Virus record (IMG/VR): IMGVR_UViG_3300031576_000039
Location: 1 to 64,000 of that record
Reading direction: 5' to 3' (one strand)
Origin: a virus
Length of the DNA stretch: 64,000 bases
The position numbers were made by a program, and so were the translations under genes. Shown here one piece after another: positions 21,828-30,237 of the stretch (the stretch's first letter is position 1; the number at the start of each line of letters is the position of its first letter). The notes under the pieces are model-generated. The model saw only the letters and a program-made list of their open reading frames with translations, made no database searches and was not told the DNA's origin.

Positions 21828-24662
21828 CTAGAGGACGACGCCGTCACCGATCTGGATCGCGATCTTCACCGCGCCGGTGCCTCCGCGCGTGACGATGCCG
21901 AGCTTGATCACGGTCGAACCGGCCGTGGACGGAGCGGTCAGCGTGACCTTGCCCGCGGTCTCCGAGAGGAAGAACTTCTTGCCGACGTCGGCGACGGCGG
22001 GGACGACGTCCCAGACCGCATCGGCGATCGACCGCTCACCGTTGTCGTAGACCGTGATCACGTCGTTGAGCACGACGGCGGCAGCGTTGAAACCGACGAC
22101 GTTGACAAGCTCGCCAGCGCCGTTAGCGTCCGCGTTGAACACCTTGGCGGTGCCGGCCGCATCATCGAACACAACCGGGGCGCCGGCCGCGATGGTCTCG
22201 CCCGCCGTCCCGGAGATCTGGGTGTTGGTCGCCGCGGCAGCCGCGTGGTTGTGCAGGATTGTCGTCGACCCATTCGTCAGTTCCGTGAGGTTCGCGGCGG
22301 TGACGGTCGCGGTGGTCGCGACGCCTTCGATCTGGAACCGCGCCGAGGCGTTCTGCGGCAGGTTGATGTTGCCCGTCGAGGTCGTCGCGAGCGTGACGCC
22401 GGCCTGGACCGTGAGCGCGGCGTCTGCGACGGCGAGCCTGGTGGCACCAGCCGTCTGGAGATTGAGCCCGGCGGTGCCGTTGATCGTCAGCGCGCCAGCG
22501 GAGGTCGACCACGTGGCTGCTGCCGCGGACGTGATGGTCAGCGCCCCAGCCGAAGTCGTGAAGCTCGAGGTGGCGTTCGCGCTGAGCGACACTGCACCGG
22601 TGAGCTGGGTCAGCCCGCCGGTGACGGTGGTCGTGATCCCCGAGGCTCCGACCGCGATGGCAGAGGTGTTCGTTGCACCGATGGTGACGGTGCCGTTGGT
22701 CCCCGCCCCAGTCGCTGCACCACCGAGGACTGTCACGCTACCGCCGTTGGCTCCACCGCCACCATTGTTGGCACCAGCCGTCCCGCCTCGCAGAGTGAGA
22801 AGCGCACCCGCTCCTGCGGTCGTCGCCGCCCCACCCGCCCCGCCATCACCGCTCACGATGACGAGTGCCCCGCCGACGGCTCCGCCATTCGTGCTGGCGG
22901 CCCCGGCGCCGCCTGCGGCGCCAGACATTTGGCTGGCAGCCCCAGCGCCAGCAGTGCCGCCCGCCGTCGTGCTCGCCGCTCCTCCGGTTCCACCAGCTAG
23001 CTGGGGCGCCCCGCCCTGTCCCGCCGGCGTGGCGCCACTCGCTGCACCACCGTTACCACCAAGCACGTTCACGGCACCACCCGCACCCGTCCCCACACCG
23101 CCGTTGCCCCCCTTGACCGTGAGGGCACCTCCCTCTGTGGATGCCGTCGTCGACGCGTCGACGACGATCGTGTGGTTCACCTCCTTGAGGAAAGTGATGT
23201 TCCCGACGACGTTGCTCGTGAACGTGATCGTGTCCGTCACGGCGTTGCCGACCTGGACGTTGCCGTTGAAGGTCGCCGCCTCCGACACGGTCAACGCACC
23301 ATTGACCGTTGTCGTCTGGCCTGTCCGACTCACGGACACGGACGTCGCATCCGTCGTCCCGAGGTTCAGCGCCGTCGCTGCGTCAACCGTGAGCGCTCCA
23401 GCCGACGTCTTCCACGTCGCTGCGGCTGCAGAGGTGATCGTCAGCGCACCAGCGGACGTGCTCCAAGTGGAGGCCGCAGCTGCAGTGATCGTCAGGGCAC
23501 CGGCCGACGTCGTGAAGCTCGAGGCCGCGTTGGCGGTCAGGGTCACTGACCCAGTGAGTTGACTCAGATTGCCGGTGACTTGCAGGAGGTTGCCCGCGAC
23601 GCCGATGAACACAGTGCTCGTCAGCGTTTCACCAATCCGAATGGAACCAGCAGTCCCTGCCCCACTGGCTGCCCCGCCGCGCAGGGTGAGGCCGCCGCCG
23701 TTCGCCCCGCCAGCACCGCCGTCAGTTCCTGCGTTACCACCTTGGATGGTGGTCGATCCACCAGCGCCAGCAACGCCGGTGGCAGTTCCAGCACCGCCGG
23801 ATCCACCGAACCATGAAGCAATACCACCCGCACCAGCTGCCCCTGTACCAGCAGCCGCCGCACCACCAGTTCCAGGACGCAGGGTGGAGGCACCACCAGC
23901 CGCGCCCGCAGTGGCGCCCGAAGCGGCGGAGCCTGTGCCGGAGAGGATCGTCAGCTCGCCACCGGCCGTCGAGACCGTCGTCGAGGCGTCGACGCTCACC
24001 GTGTGGGCCGTCTCCTTCAGGAAGTTGATGTTGCCAGCCACGCGGCCCGTGAACGTGATCGTGTCCGTGGCAGCGTTGCCGAAGGTCGTGTTGCCCTCGA
24101 AGGTGACGTTGCCCTGGAAGGTCGTCGCGCCGACCACCGTCTCCGTCCCGTCCACCTGGAAGTTGCCGAGCACGGTCGTGAGCGCGCCGACCTTGCCGAT
24201 CGAGATCGCGGAGGCGTTGACGGTGCCGATGCTCAGGACCGCAGCGGTCGATCTGTCCACCCCGCCGTCCGCGGAGATCGACGCGGTGAACGTGTTGCTC
24301 GACCCGCCGAAGGTCGCCGCCCCGGTGGTCGTCTTGAAGACGCCGGACCCGCCGGAGAAGTCCAGGGCGGCCGTACCCGCCGCGAGCAGGGACTTGCCGG
24401 TGGCGAGAGTCGCGTCGCCGAGGAGGCTCACGGCACCCGTCGACGTCTTGAAGACGCCGGACGCCGTCGAGAAGTCGAGAGCGCCCACCCCACCACCGGA
24501 CAGCAGCGTCTTTCCGGACGCGACCGTGACGTTGGTCCCGGCCGGCGTGACCGTCAGGTCGCCGGCGTTGGTCTTGATCCCGGCGCCGATGATCAACGAG
24601 TCAGCATCCTGCTGCTGCTTGTAGGTGCCAGACTGGATGGTTAGTGAGCGGAAGTCAGCCAT
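21828..24662 (-). CDS. Giant repetitive tail fibre
   Basis: 944 residues, Thr/Ala/Gly/Ser-rich with no Trp-rich or enzymatic core. Short strand repeats such as FSTSAGALTI and ATWSTSAGALTI recur throughout. Two long modules repeat: each starts near DTITFT..V.GNI.FLKE, passes VDASTT.ST.GG.LT, runs through a Gly-rich block with GGNAGTDGGAGGANGGG-like spacers and ends near QLTG.V.L.A.A.SSFTTSAG. The C-terminus has VWDVVPAVADVGKKFFLSET, which recalls capsid-lattice or spike-tip folds. Interpreted as a long fibre; the receptor is unknown. Confidence 0.7.
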   Translation of the reverse strand: MADFRSLTIQSGTYKQQQDADSLIIGAGIKTNAGDLTVTPAGTNVTVASGKTLLSGGGVGALDFSTASGVFKTSTGAVSLLGDATLATGKSLLAAGTAALDFSGGSGVFKTTTGAATFGGSSNTFTASISADGGVDRSTAAVLSIGTVNASAISIGKVGALTTVLGNFQVDGTETVVGATTFQGNVTFEGNTTFGNAATDTITFTGRVAGNINFLKETAHTVSVDASTTVSTAGGELTILSGTGSAASGATAGAAGGASTLRPGTGGAAAAGTGAAGAGGIASWFGGSGGAGTATGVAGAGGSTTIQGGNAGTDGGAGGANGGGLTLRGGAASGAGTAGSIRIGETLTSTVFIGVAGNLLQVTGNLSQLTGSVTLTANAASSFTTSAGALTITAAAASTWSTSAGALTITSAAAATWKTSAGALTVDAATALNLGTTDATSVSVSRTGQTTTVNGALTVSEAATFNGNVQVGNAVTDTITFTSNVVGNITFLKEVNHTIVVDASTTASTEGGALTVKGGNGGVGTGAGGAVNVLGGNGGAASGATPAGQGGAPQLAGGTGGAASTTAGGTAGAGAASQMSGAAGGAGAASTNGGAVGGALVIVSGDGGAGGAATTAGAGALLTLRGGTAGANNGGGGANGGSVTVLGGAATGAGTNGTVTIGATNTSAIAVGASGITTTVTGGLTQLTGAVSLSANATSSFTTSAGALTITSAAAATWSTSAGALTINGTAGLNLQTAGATRLAVADAALTVQAGVTLATTSTGNINLPQNASARFQIEGVATTATVTAANLTELTNGSTTILHNHAAAAATNTQISGTAGETIAAGAPVVFDDAAGTAKVFNADANGAGELVNVVGFNAAAVVLNDVITVYDNGERSIADAVWDVVPAVADVGKKFFLSETAGKVTLTAPSTAGSTVIKLGIVTRGGTGAVKIAIQIGDGVVL

Positions 24663-24702
24663 GGTCTATCTCCGTTGCTGGCGGGTGGTTGTGCAGGATC
24701 GG

Positions 24703-24927
24703 TCACGGGATCTTCTGGAACCTCGGGTCGGCTTCCATGCAGCGGAGTGCCCTCGGATCGGTCACGTCGTGGCCGATGGGGGTTCCCGGCACGAACTCGG
24801 TGGCCGGCGGGACGGGGGCCAGGACCATGACGGTGCCGTCCTTGCACCGGCACCTGATCTGGAGCGTCCTGCCCATGACCAGCACGGCCGGGTTCTGAGG
24901 CTCCCCCAGGTAGATGAACCTCGCCAT
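24703..24927 (-). CDS. Small unknown protein before giant fibre
   Basis: 74 residues with AAGGAGGA before the ATG. It begins ARFIYLGEPQNPAVLVMGRT and contains CRCKDGT and a Pro-rich central loop (APVPPATEFVPGTPIG). No known family; probably a small virion-associated protein by position. Confidence 0.5.
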   Translation of the reverse strand: MARFIYLGEPQNPAVLVMGRTLQIRCRCKDGTVMVLAPVPPATEFVPGTPIGHDVTDPRALRCMEADPRFQKIP

Positions 24928-24945
24928 GTCCGTCCTCCTTGCTGC

Positions 24946-25791
24946 TCAGAGAATCGTGAAGTCGCGGTCGATGACGACCGCCAAGGTGGTAGCGTTGCGC
25001 GCGAACCCTAATTCCTGTACCACGGAACCGAGCGCCGTTGGGAAGTCGCCGTCGCCTACCCTCGCGATGCCACCGGGCGTGGTCGCCGAGTAGTAGGTCG
25101 ATCCCAACGTGAGGCCCGAGAACCCGCCCAGTTCACCCGCGTAGCGCACGGTGCAGGTGGTCGCCGATGGCTTGGTGACGACGAAGCCGATCGCCGGGAA
25201 CTTCGCCGGGTCGTCCGCGTCGGCCTTGTCGACGGCGTCGGCCGCTGACAGGTAGACGACGTCGCGCACTGCCACGGTGGCCGGGCAGGAGTATAAGCTC
25301 GCGCTGTCGACAGCGACCCCGCTGCCGCCTCCACCTCCCCCACCGACCGTCCAGGACAGGATCCCCGCCCCGTTGGTCGTCAGCACGTCGCTGGGGGCGC
25401 CGTCGGTCGCCGGCAGTGTCCAGATGACGTTGGCTGGGATGTTCGCCGGGGCCCGGAACGCGACGAAGTCGCTGCCGTTGGGCGTCATCTCGAACAGCTC
25501 GAGCGCGCTGGGGATCGTCGAACCCGGCGTCACGCCGATCCCCGGAGGCGCTCCGAGAACGACCGACCCGGCCGCCATGTTGGAGAGCGCGAGGGACAGC
25601 TCGGACTCGAGGCCAGGATAGATATCAAAGGTGGTGACGACGGTCCTCACGCCACCGAGGTTGCTGATGACCTCGTCGACCGAGCCGATCACGGGGATCT
25701 GTCCGCCCCCCGGAACCACCCCCTTGTACGGGTGGGGCAGCGCCACCGGGTTGGCGGTGACGTTCTGGATCACGGTGACGGGCGTAGCCAC
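24946..25791 (-). CDS. Virion protein with shared N-terminal domain
   Basis: 281 residues from GTG 25791. The N-terminus (ATPVTVIQNVTANPVALPHP then YKGVVPGGG) is the fullest example of the domain also found at 3371, 4028 and 4884. After about residue 95 come VIWTLPATDGAPSDVLTTNG and a Gly8 linker, then a C-terminal domain with FPAIGFVVTKPSATTC and GLTLGSTYYSATTPGGIA, which is common in fibre and decoration proteins. Likely fibre or baseplate component. Confidence 0.6.
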   Translation of the reverse strand: MATPVTVIQNVTANPVALPHPYKGVVPGGGQIPVIGSVDEVISNLGGVRTVVTTFDIYPGLESELSLALSNMAAGSVVLGAPPGIGVTPGSTIPSALELFEMTPNGSDFVAFRAPANIPANVIWTLPATDGAPSDVLTTNGAGILSWTVGGGGGGGSGVAVDSASLYSCPATVAVRDVVYLSAADAVDKADADDPAKFPAIGFVVTKPSATTCTVRYAGELGGFSGLTLGSTYYSATTPGGIARVGDGDFPTALGSVVQELGFARNATTLAVVIDRDFTIL

Positions 25792-25815
25792 AGCGTTCCC
25801 TCTGAAGGAAACGCT
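25792..25815 (-). promoter_or_regulatory. Stem-loop covering a ribosome site
   Basis: Arms AGCGTTCC and GGAAACGCT (one bulged base) form a hairpin that on the leftward RNA places AGAGGGA, the ribosome site of the gene at 25791, in or next to its loop. It also lies 15 bases after the end of the modification operon. It may tune translation of the virion gene or separate the two operons. Confidence 0.3.
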
Positions 25816-25830
25816 ACCACGCGACCCCGC

Positions 25831-26199
25831 CTAGGAGCGAGACAACGGCGTGACCGCCAGCTCGGATGGTGGAGGCTCCGCGCCGAGGCCGGTCAGATCG
25901 ACAACTCGACCTCCAGCCGCCGCGGTGGCGAGCATCTCGCGCCGCATACCACTTGAGATCCTTCCTCCGACCAGTACGATCCCGTCGCACCGCGCGGCCA
26001 TCGCCTCGTCGTCTCGCAGGCCCCTCTCGCGCTGCTGCGCATCCGCATCGGGGAGGACCTCCACGTACGGGATCCACGGGCAGCAGAACGCGCGGAGCGG
26101 TTCCTGATCGATGAGCCAGCGCAGCCACCGCCGGGCGCGCGCGACGTTGCCCGCGACGTCTCCGACGACCGGGTGGGCCACGTACCACACCTCCGTCAC
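25831..26199 (-). CDS. DUF4406 / deoxyribosyltransferase-like protein
   Basis: 122 residues from GTG 26199 (GTGA overlap with the methyltransferase). TEVWYVAHPVVGDVAGNVAR, PWIPYVEVLPDADAQQRERG and CDGIVLVGGRISSGMRREML match the fold pattern of DUF4406 and nucleoside 2-deoxyribosyltransferase-like proteins: an N-terminal YVA.P start, then D..A...CD..VL..g..S.G...E. The family includes enzymes that move bases between deoxyribose units. As last gene of the 7-deazaguanine operon it might handle modified nucleosides, which is inference. Confidence 0.65.
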   Translation of the reverse strand: MTEVWYVAHPVVGDVAGNVARARRWLRWLIDQEPLRAFCCPWIPYVEVLPDADAQQRERGLRDDEAMAARCDGIVLVGGRISSGMRREMLATAAAGGRVVDLTGLGAEPPPSELAVTPLSRS

Positions 26200-26849
26200 A
26201 GCATCACCTCCAACCCACCCCCCTGCGCGCCGCCGAGACTGGACCAGCCACCGGAGCCGCGCCACAGTTCAACGAAGGCGCGGGGATCCTCCCCCCAGTA
26301 GATCAGGACGGAGGGGAACGGGGCAGGCGCGTCGGCGCCTAGGAACCGGATCCTGCCCGGCCAGAAGTACACGGCGCCGGCGTGAGAGATGGCCTCGCGG
26401 AACCACGCCGTGTCCGTGCGCGCGGCGACCAGCAGCACGAGCTGGTCGAGCCCGCGCATGCGCTGCCCCTCCACAGACGCCTTGCGCGCCCACGCGGCGA
26501 CGCCTCGCCCGTACGGAGGGTTGGCGAAGGCCAGCCCGTGCCCGGCCCACGGCTCGCGCAGCCCGTCCATCGCTCCGCACAGTTGCTCGCGCGGGAACCC
26601 GTCGAGGTCGGTGCCGTTGTGGTAGCCGACGGTCGGTCCGAACCACTCCTCGCACGCGAGCACGTGGCCGAGCTGGGAGGCGCAGGGGTCGAGACCCACC
26701 TGGCCGTCCGGCGCCAGCCTGCGGATCGGCCCGAGCACCTCGGGCGGCGTGCACCAGTCCATCCGCGCGCTCGACAGCAGGACGTCGGCGCGGAACGCGT
26801 TGTCGGCCTTCTCGCGGACACGATCCTCGACTGGGTGCTCCTCAGTCAC
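26196..26849 (-). CDS. Dam-like phage DNA N6-adenine methyltransferase
   Basis: 217 residues from GTG 26849 (GTGA overlap with queE). WCTPPEVLGPIRRLAPDGQV, GLDPCASQLGH, LAFANPPYGRGVAAWARKA and AGAVYFWPGRIRFLG give the phage Dam family pattern: W.TP start, D(P)CA SAM loop, NPPY catalytic motif and the FW.GRI.F C-terminal block. It should methylate adenine in phage DNA with S-adenosylmethionine. It is translationally coupled to the preQ0 pathway, suggesting a combined anti-restriction role. Confidence 0.8.
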   Translation of the reverse strand: MTEEHPVEDRVREKADNAFRADVLLSSARMDWCTPPEVLGPIRRLAPDGQVGLDPCASQLGHVLACEEWFGPTVGYHNGTDLDGFPREQLCGAMDGLREPWAGHGLAFANPPYGRGVAAWARKASVEGQRMRGLDQLVLLVAARTDTAWFREAISHAGAVYFWPGRIRFLGADAPAPFPSVLIYWGEDPRAFVELWRGSGGWSSLGGAQGGGLEVML

Positions 26850-27589
26850 GGCAACCCAACGTGCTTGTGCAACTGCGTCGACAGCCGCCAGCGCGGGTGG
26901 CTCGCCACGAAGTCGACGCAGCGCTCGAGGTGCAGGCGGTAGGCGAGGTGGCCAGAGTCCCGCAGGTCCTCCCGCAGGTTGCCGGCGAGGTGGGAGACCT
27001 GGACGAGCCCGCGGTCGACCGGGTCCTGGGGCTGAACGAAGTAGTGCTCGAACGCCGACCCCTCCGCCATGCCCACCAGGTCCTCGTCTGTCCAGCCCGG
27101 GTCGTGGTGCTGCGCCGCGCCCGGCAGCACGACCTTCAGTTCGCTGCCGCGCTTGACCCGCCACGGTGCGCCGCGCTTGGGGGACACCGTGACCCATCTC
27201 ATCAGCTCGAGCGCCTCCGCGTCGACCGAACCGTTGGTCTCGACCGCGACCAGCCAACCCTCGTCGCGCAGGGCGGAGACCAGCCCGCGGTCGACCTGGA
27301 GCATCGGCTCGCCGCCGGTCAGCACGCACCAGCGCTCGCCCGCCGCGGGCTTGTCCTTCTGCCACGCCACGAGCATGCGCCGCAGGAGAACGTCCTGAGC
27401 GACGCGCTCGCCATCCGCGAACGAGGAGTCGCACCAGCTCGCGCACGCCCCGGCACCGCGGTCGCGGTGCTCGGGGTGGCCGTCCCACAGGTTGCACCCG
27501 CTGAAGCGGACGAAGACGGCCTTGGTCCCCGCGCGGGCGCCCTCACCCTGGAGGGTGGGGAACACCTCTTTGACAACGTAGGACTTCAC
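26846..27589 (-). CDS. queE: 7-carboxy-7-deazaguanine synthase (radical SAM)
   Basis: 247 residues. It converts 6-carboxytetrahydropterin to CDG. PTLQGEGARAGTKAVFVRFS precedes the cluster cysteines, C32, C49 and C53; the long gap between first and second Cys is a known QueE variation of the CxxxCxxC motif. ERWCVLTGGEPMLQ is the GGEP SAM-binding block and AVETNGSV the next conserved one. GATCAAGGCA lies before the ATG (27596-27605). It is one base from queD and overlaps the methyltransferase gene by four bases. Confidence 0.85.
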   Translation of the reverse strand: MKSYVVKEVFPTLQGEGARAGTKAVFVRFSGCNLWDGHPEHRDRGAGACASWCDSSFADGERVAQDVLLRRMLVAWQKDKPAAGERWCVLTGGEPMLQVDRGLVSALRDEGWLVAVETNGSVDAEALELMRWVTVSPKRGAPWRVKRGSELKVVLPGAAQHHDPGWTDEDLVGMAEGSAFEHYFVQPQDPVDRGLVQVSHLAGNLREDLRDSGHLAYRLHLERCVDFVASHPRWRLSTQLHKHVGLP

Positions 27590-27590
27590 A

Positions 27591-28016
27591 TCACCTGCCT
27601 TGATCGTCCGCCCTGAACTCCGCGTAGCAGTTCGGCGTTTCGTGGCAGCGCACCGCGACCACCTGCACCTCAGGCTCGAGGGCTCGCCGAGCGACCTCGA
27701 ACACGTACGCCGCGAGGTTCTCGGCGCTAGGCGGCACCGGCAGCACGTAGAGCTTCTGCGCGTGCACGCTGAGCCAGTCGATGATCGGGTCCCCCTCCTG
27801 CGCGAGAAACCCGTGGTCCCAGTGCATGTCGAGCCAGCCCCCGACCCGCTCCTTGACCACGGAGAAGTCGATCACCCGTCCTACGTGATCGAGCTGTGAA
27901 GCACGGACGAACACCTCGAAGACGTATCGGTGGCCATGGACGTGAGCGCACTTCCCCTCGTGGTCTATCAACCGGTGCCCGGCGTCGATCTCGAGCCGGC
28001 GGGAGATGGTGGTCAC
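27591..28016 (-). CDS. queD: 6-carboxy-5,6,7,8-tetrahydropterin synthase
   Basis: 141 residues, normal for QueD. It makes 6-carboxytetrahydropterin from dihydroneopterin triphosphate. LEIDAGHRLIDHEGKCAHVH followed by GHRYVFEV shows the zinc ligands (His14, His27, His29) and catalytic Cys23. SAENLAAYVFEVARRALEPE and VRCHETPNCYAEF complete the family blocks. GTG 28016 overlaps the DpdA-ParB stop as GTGA. Confidence 0.9.
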   Translation of the reverse strand: MTTISRRLEIDAGHRLIDHEGKCAHVHGHRYVFEVFVRASQLDHVGRVIDFSVVKERVGGWLDMHWDHGFLAQEGDPIIDWLSVHAQKLYVLPVPPSAENLAAYVFEVARRALEPEVQVVAVRCHETPNCYAEFRADDQGR

Positions 28017-29581
28017 GGTGCCTCCTTCGGCTTGAAGTAGTGGGCGAGCAGGACCTCGATCGCCTCCTCCGGGTCCTCGGCGACCATCGCGAGGCGCGTG
28101 GCCGTGCGCGCCGTGACCTCCAGCTTCTTGAGCTTGGTCCCGTCGGCCTCCGGCGGATCGGGCACGACCACGTCGTCCGGCACCTGCTCCTCCGCCGGGC
28201 GCACGTCGGCGGCGGACAGGCGGTCGAACGAGAAGTCGACGGCGTCGAGGTACATCCGCAGCTCGCCCGCTGAGTAGGGCATGACCTCACGCATCTCGTC
28301 GACCGACACCGACTCGTGGATGTCGCGCATCAGGTCGGCGAGGCGCACCTGGTCCGGCGACCCGCCCAGCTCGTTGAGGATGATCGTGAGCTGCTTGGCC
28401 TGCGCGTCGTCCATCTCGCCGACGTCCACCACCGGGATCTCCACCATCCCGATCAGCTGCGCCGCGCGCCAGCGGTGCTCCCCGTTGATGATCTGGTAGG
28501 TGCCGTCGGCGAGGGTCCGCACGACCGGGCGTTCGACGAACCCGAACCTGCGCAGTGAGGCGGCCAGCTTCGTGAAGTCGTCGTCCGACTGGACGTTGTA
28601 GTTCCACGGGTTGGGCTGGACCCGCGCGGCCGGGACCAGCTTCAACTTCTGATGGAGTCCCTGTGACCGCCAGACCACGCAACTACCAGAGCGGACCGCA
28701 GAGCCAGGCGGTGGGGGAAGTTGGTGGGAGATGACGGTGGCCATCAGGTTGCCCATGTACTGCCACTTCATGTCGAAGTCGAGCGCGCCGTCGAGGTGGC
28801 TGCGCAGCTTCCCGTATGCGACCTGGTGCTCGCGCTCGCACCACGCACGCCACGCCGTCCACTTGGGACTGTAGATCGACGCCTGCGGGACGGAGCCGCC
28901 GGAGAACAGGCTACCGCACCCGTACCGCCCAGCGTTGGTCCAGGTGGCAGAGTCGCAGCTCTCCGCCCTCGTGTGCCTGAGGATCTCCGGCGTGGTGCAG
29001 CCGAGGAGGTGCAGGCTCGGGTGGTCGCACTCGCGCAGTACGCGAGCGACGGCGAGGAGGAAGCTCTTTTCGTTGAGGCGCTCGAGCGTGCGACCCATCG
29101 TCAGCGACGACTCCCGCACCGCGACGCCCACGCGTCCCTTCTTGGCCAGCTCGCGCAGTCCTGCCTCGCCGTCCTGCCGGTGCCACACGTACATCACGCG
29201 GTTGGGCAGCTTCGCGAAGAACTCCTCCCGCAGCCTCCACACGAAGTCGGTGCCGTGGCTCTCCTGGACGTCGACCTCCACCACCTCGTGCTTCCAGCCC
29301 CAGCGCTGGACGTCTTCGACGTAGCGCTCAGTGAAGCGGAGGACGTCGTCCTCGGTCTGGAGAGTACCCGCCTCCGCGCCGTAGACGAGGGTGAACACGC
29401 CCGAGTCCATGATCCACTCGGCGTCATCTTCCGCCACCGCCTCCATGGTGCTGCTGAGGTCCAACCCCTTCGTGCGCTCGTTGGCGAGGTAGTGGTAGGA
29501 GCACAGCCGGAACGGGTAGTCCGCGAAGCGCAGGACCACGCCCATGTTGGCGCCCTCGGAGCCGGCCAAGAAGACCTTCAC
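28013..29581 (-). CDS. DpdA-like DNA transglycosylase fused to ParB-like domain
   Basis: 522 residues from GTG 29581, which overlaps the queC stop as GTGA; a longer frame upstream is only shadow of queC. Residues 1-285 are TGT-like: WIMDSGVFTLVYGAE (DSG 59-61), EVVEVDVQESHGTD (Asp104, likely nucleophile) and LHLLGCTTPEILRHTRAESC followed by DSATW. Phage DpdA enzymes swap guanine in DNA for preQ0-type bases. Residues 313-410 are a ParB/sulfiredoxin-like domain (KLKLVPAARVQPNPWNYNV, INGEHRWRAAQL at 365-376). Residues 410-522 are helical and acidic. ParB-like domains may bind DNA or nucleotides, so this part may choose target sites. The fusion is seen directly; its role is inferred. Confidence 0.8.
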   Translation of the reverse strand: MKVFLAGSEGANMGVVLRFADYPFRLCSYHYLANERTKGLDLSSTMEAVAEDDAEWIMDSGVFTLVYGAEAGTLQTEDDVLRFTERYVEDVQRWGWKHEVVEVDVQESHGTDFVWRLREEFFAKLPNRVMYVWHRQDGEAGLRELAKKGRVGVAVRESSLTMGRTLERLNEKSFLLAVARVLRECDHPSLHLLGCTTPEILRHTRAESCDSATWTNAGRYGCGSLFSGGSVPQASIYSPKWTAWRAWCEREHQVAYGKLRSHLDGALDFDMKWQYMGNLMATVISHQLPPPPGSAVRSGSCVVWRSQGLHQKLKLVPAARVQPNPWNYNVQSDDDFTKLAASLRRFGFVERPVVRTLADGTYQIINGEHRWRAAQLIGMVEIPVVDVGEMDDAQAKQLTIILNELGGSPDQVRLADLMRDIHESVSVDEMREVMPYSAGELRMYLDAVDFSFDRLSAADVRPAEEQVPDDVVVPDPPEADGTKLKKLEVTARTATRLAMVAEDPEEAIEVLLAHYFKPKEAP

Positions 29582-30237
29582 GGCTGGTCCCACCTCGGGT
29601 ACAGCGCGAGCAGGCCCGCGGTCTCGAGGTCGCGTCGCATCAGCACGCAGTGGTGGCACCGGCGGCAGGGTACGTGCCCGCCCTCGTAGCAGTTCCACAG
29701 GCTGCCGAGGTCTACGCCAGCCTCCCTCAGGTTGAGGAGTAGCAGAGACTTCGGCAGGGCCCGGGCGCCGAGCGGCTGGGAGAACCGCACCGACACGCCC
29801 TTCTCCGAGCAGCGGGTGACGAGGTCGCCCATGCGCTCGTAGAACTCGGTGGTGCAGTCCCAGAAGCAGAAGGGATCGTCGTCCCGGTGGGTGGTCGTCT
29901 TGCTCCCCACCACCACCTCCTCCGCTCCGACCGCCTCCGCCAGGTTGGCCATGATGGTCCCGATCACCAGGTTGCGGATCGGCACGTAGGCGACCGGAAC
30001 GCCGCCCGCCGCCAGGCCCATCTCGAGCGTGACCTGGCGATTGACGAGCCGCTCGAAGTGGGGGTAGCGGGCCGCGAACCACGACGCGAGGTACTGCGCG
30101 GCCTCCCGCTCCTGCCGCGCGTACGGCTGGCCGTAGTCGACGAAGGCGGCGGTGACCTGCGCACCTGCGTCGAGGGTGAGCTTGGTAGAGTAGGCACTGT
30201 CGTACCCACCCGACAGCTCGCAGACCACCTTCCTCAC
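29578..30237 (-). CDS. queC: 7-cyano-7-deazaguanine (preQ0) synthase
   Basis: 219 residues from GTG 30237 (GTGA overlap with the aminotransferase). QueC turns CDG into preQ0 with ATP and ammonia. VVCELSGGYDSAYSTKL has the PP-loop SGGxDS (9-14); VVVGSKTTTHRDDDPFCFWD follows; the zinc site is C183, C191, C194 and C197 (NCYEGGHVPCRRCHHC). All key residues are present, so it should be active. It is coupled on both sides to the aminotransferase and DpdA-ParB genes. Confidence 0.9.
   Translation of the reverse strand: MRKVVCELSGGYDSAYSTKLTLDAGAQVTAAFVDYGQPYARQEREAAQYLASWFAARYPHFERLVNRQVTLEMGLAAGGVPVAYVPIRNLVIGTIMANLAEAVGAEEVVVGSKTTTHRDDDPFCFWDCTTEFYERMGDLVTRCSEKGVSVRFSQPLGARALPKSLLLLNLREAGVDLGSLWNCYEGGHVPCRRCHHCVLMRRDLETAGLLALYPRWDQP

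Noticed and set aside
22054-23562. Rightward 502-codon frame inside the giant fibre gene
   Set aside because: Low-complexity Ala/Pro/Val sequence, the complement of the Gly/Ala/Thr repeats of the fibre. No independent coding evidence.
29582-30082. N-terminal extension of the DpdA-ParB frame
   Set aside because: The extra 167 codons lie over queC in another frame, are Arg/Gly/Pro-rich shadow sequence, and the GTGA overlap at 29581 gives a natural start.
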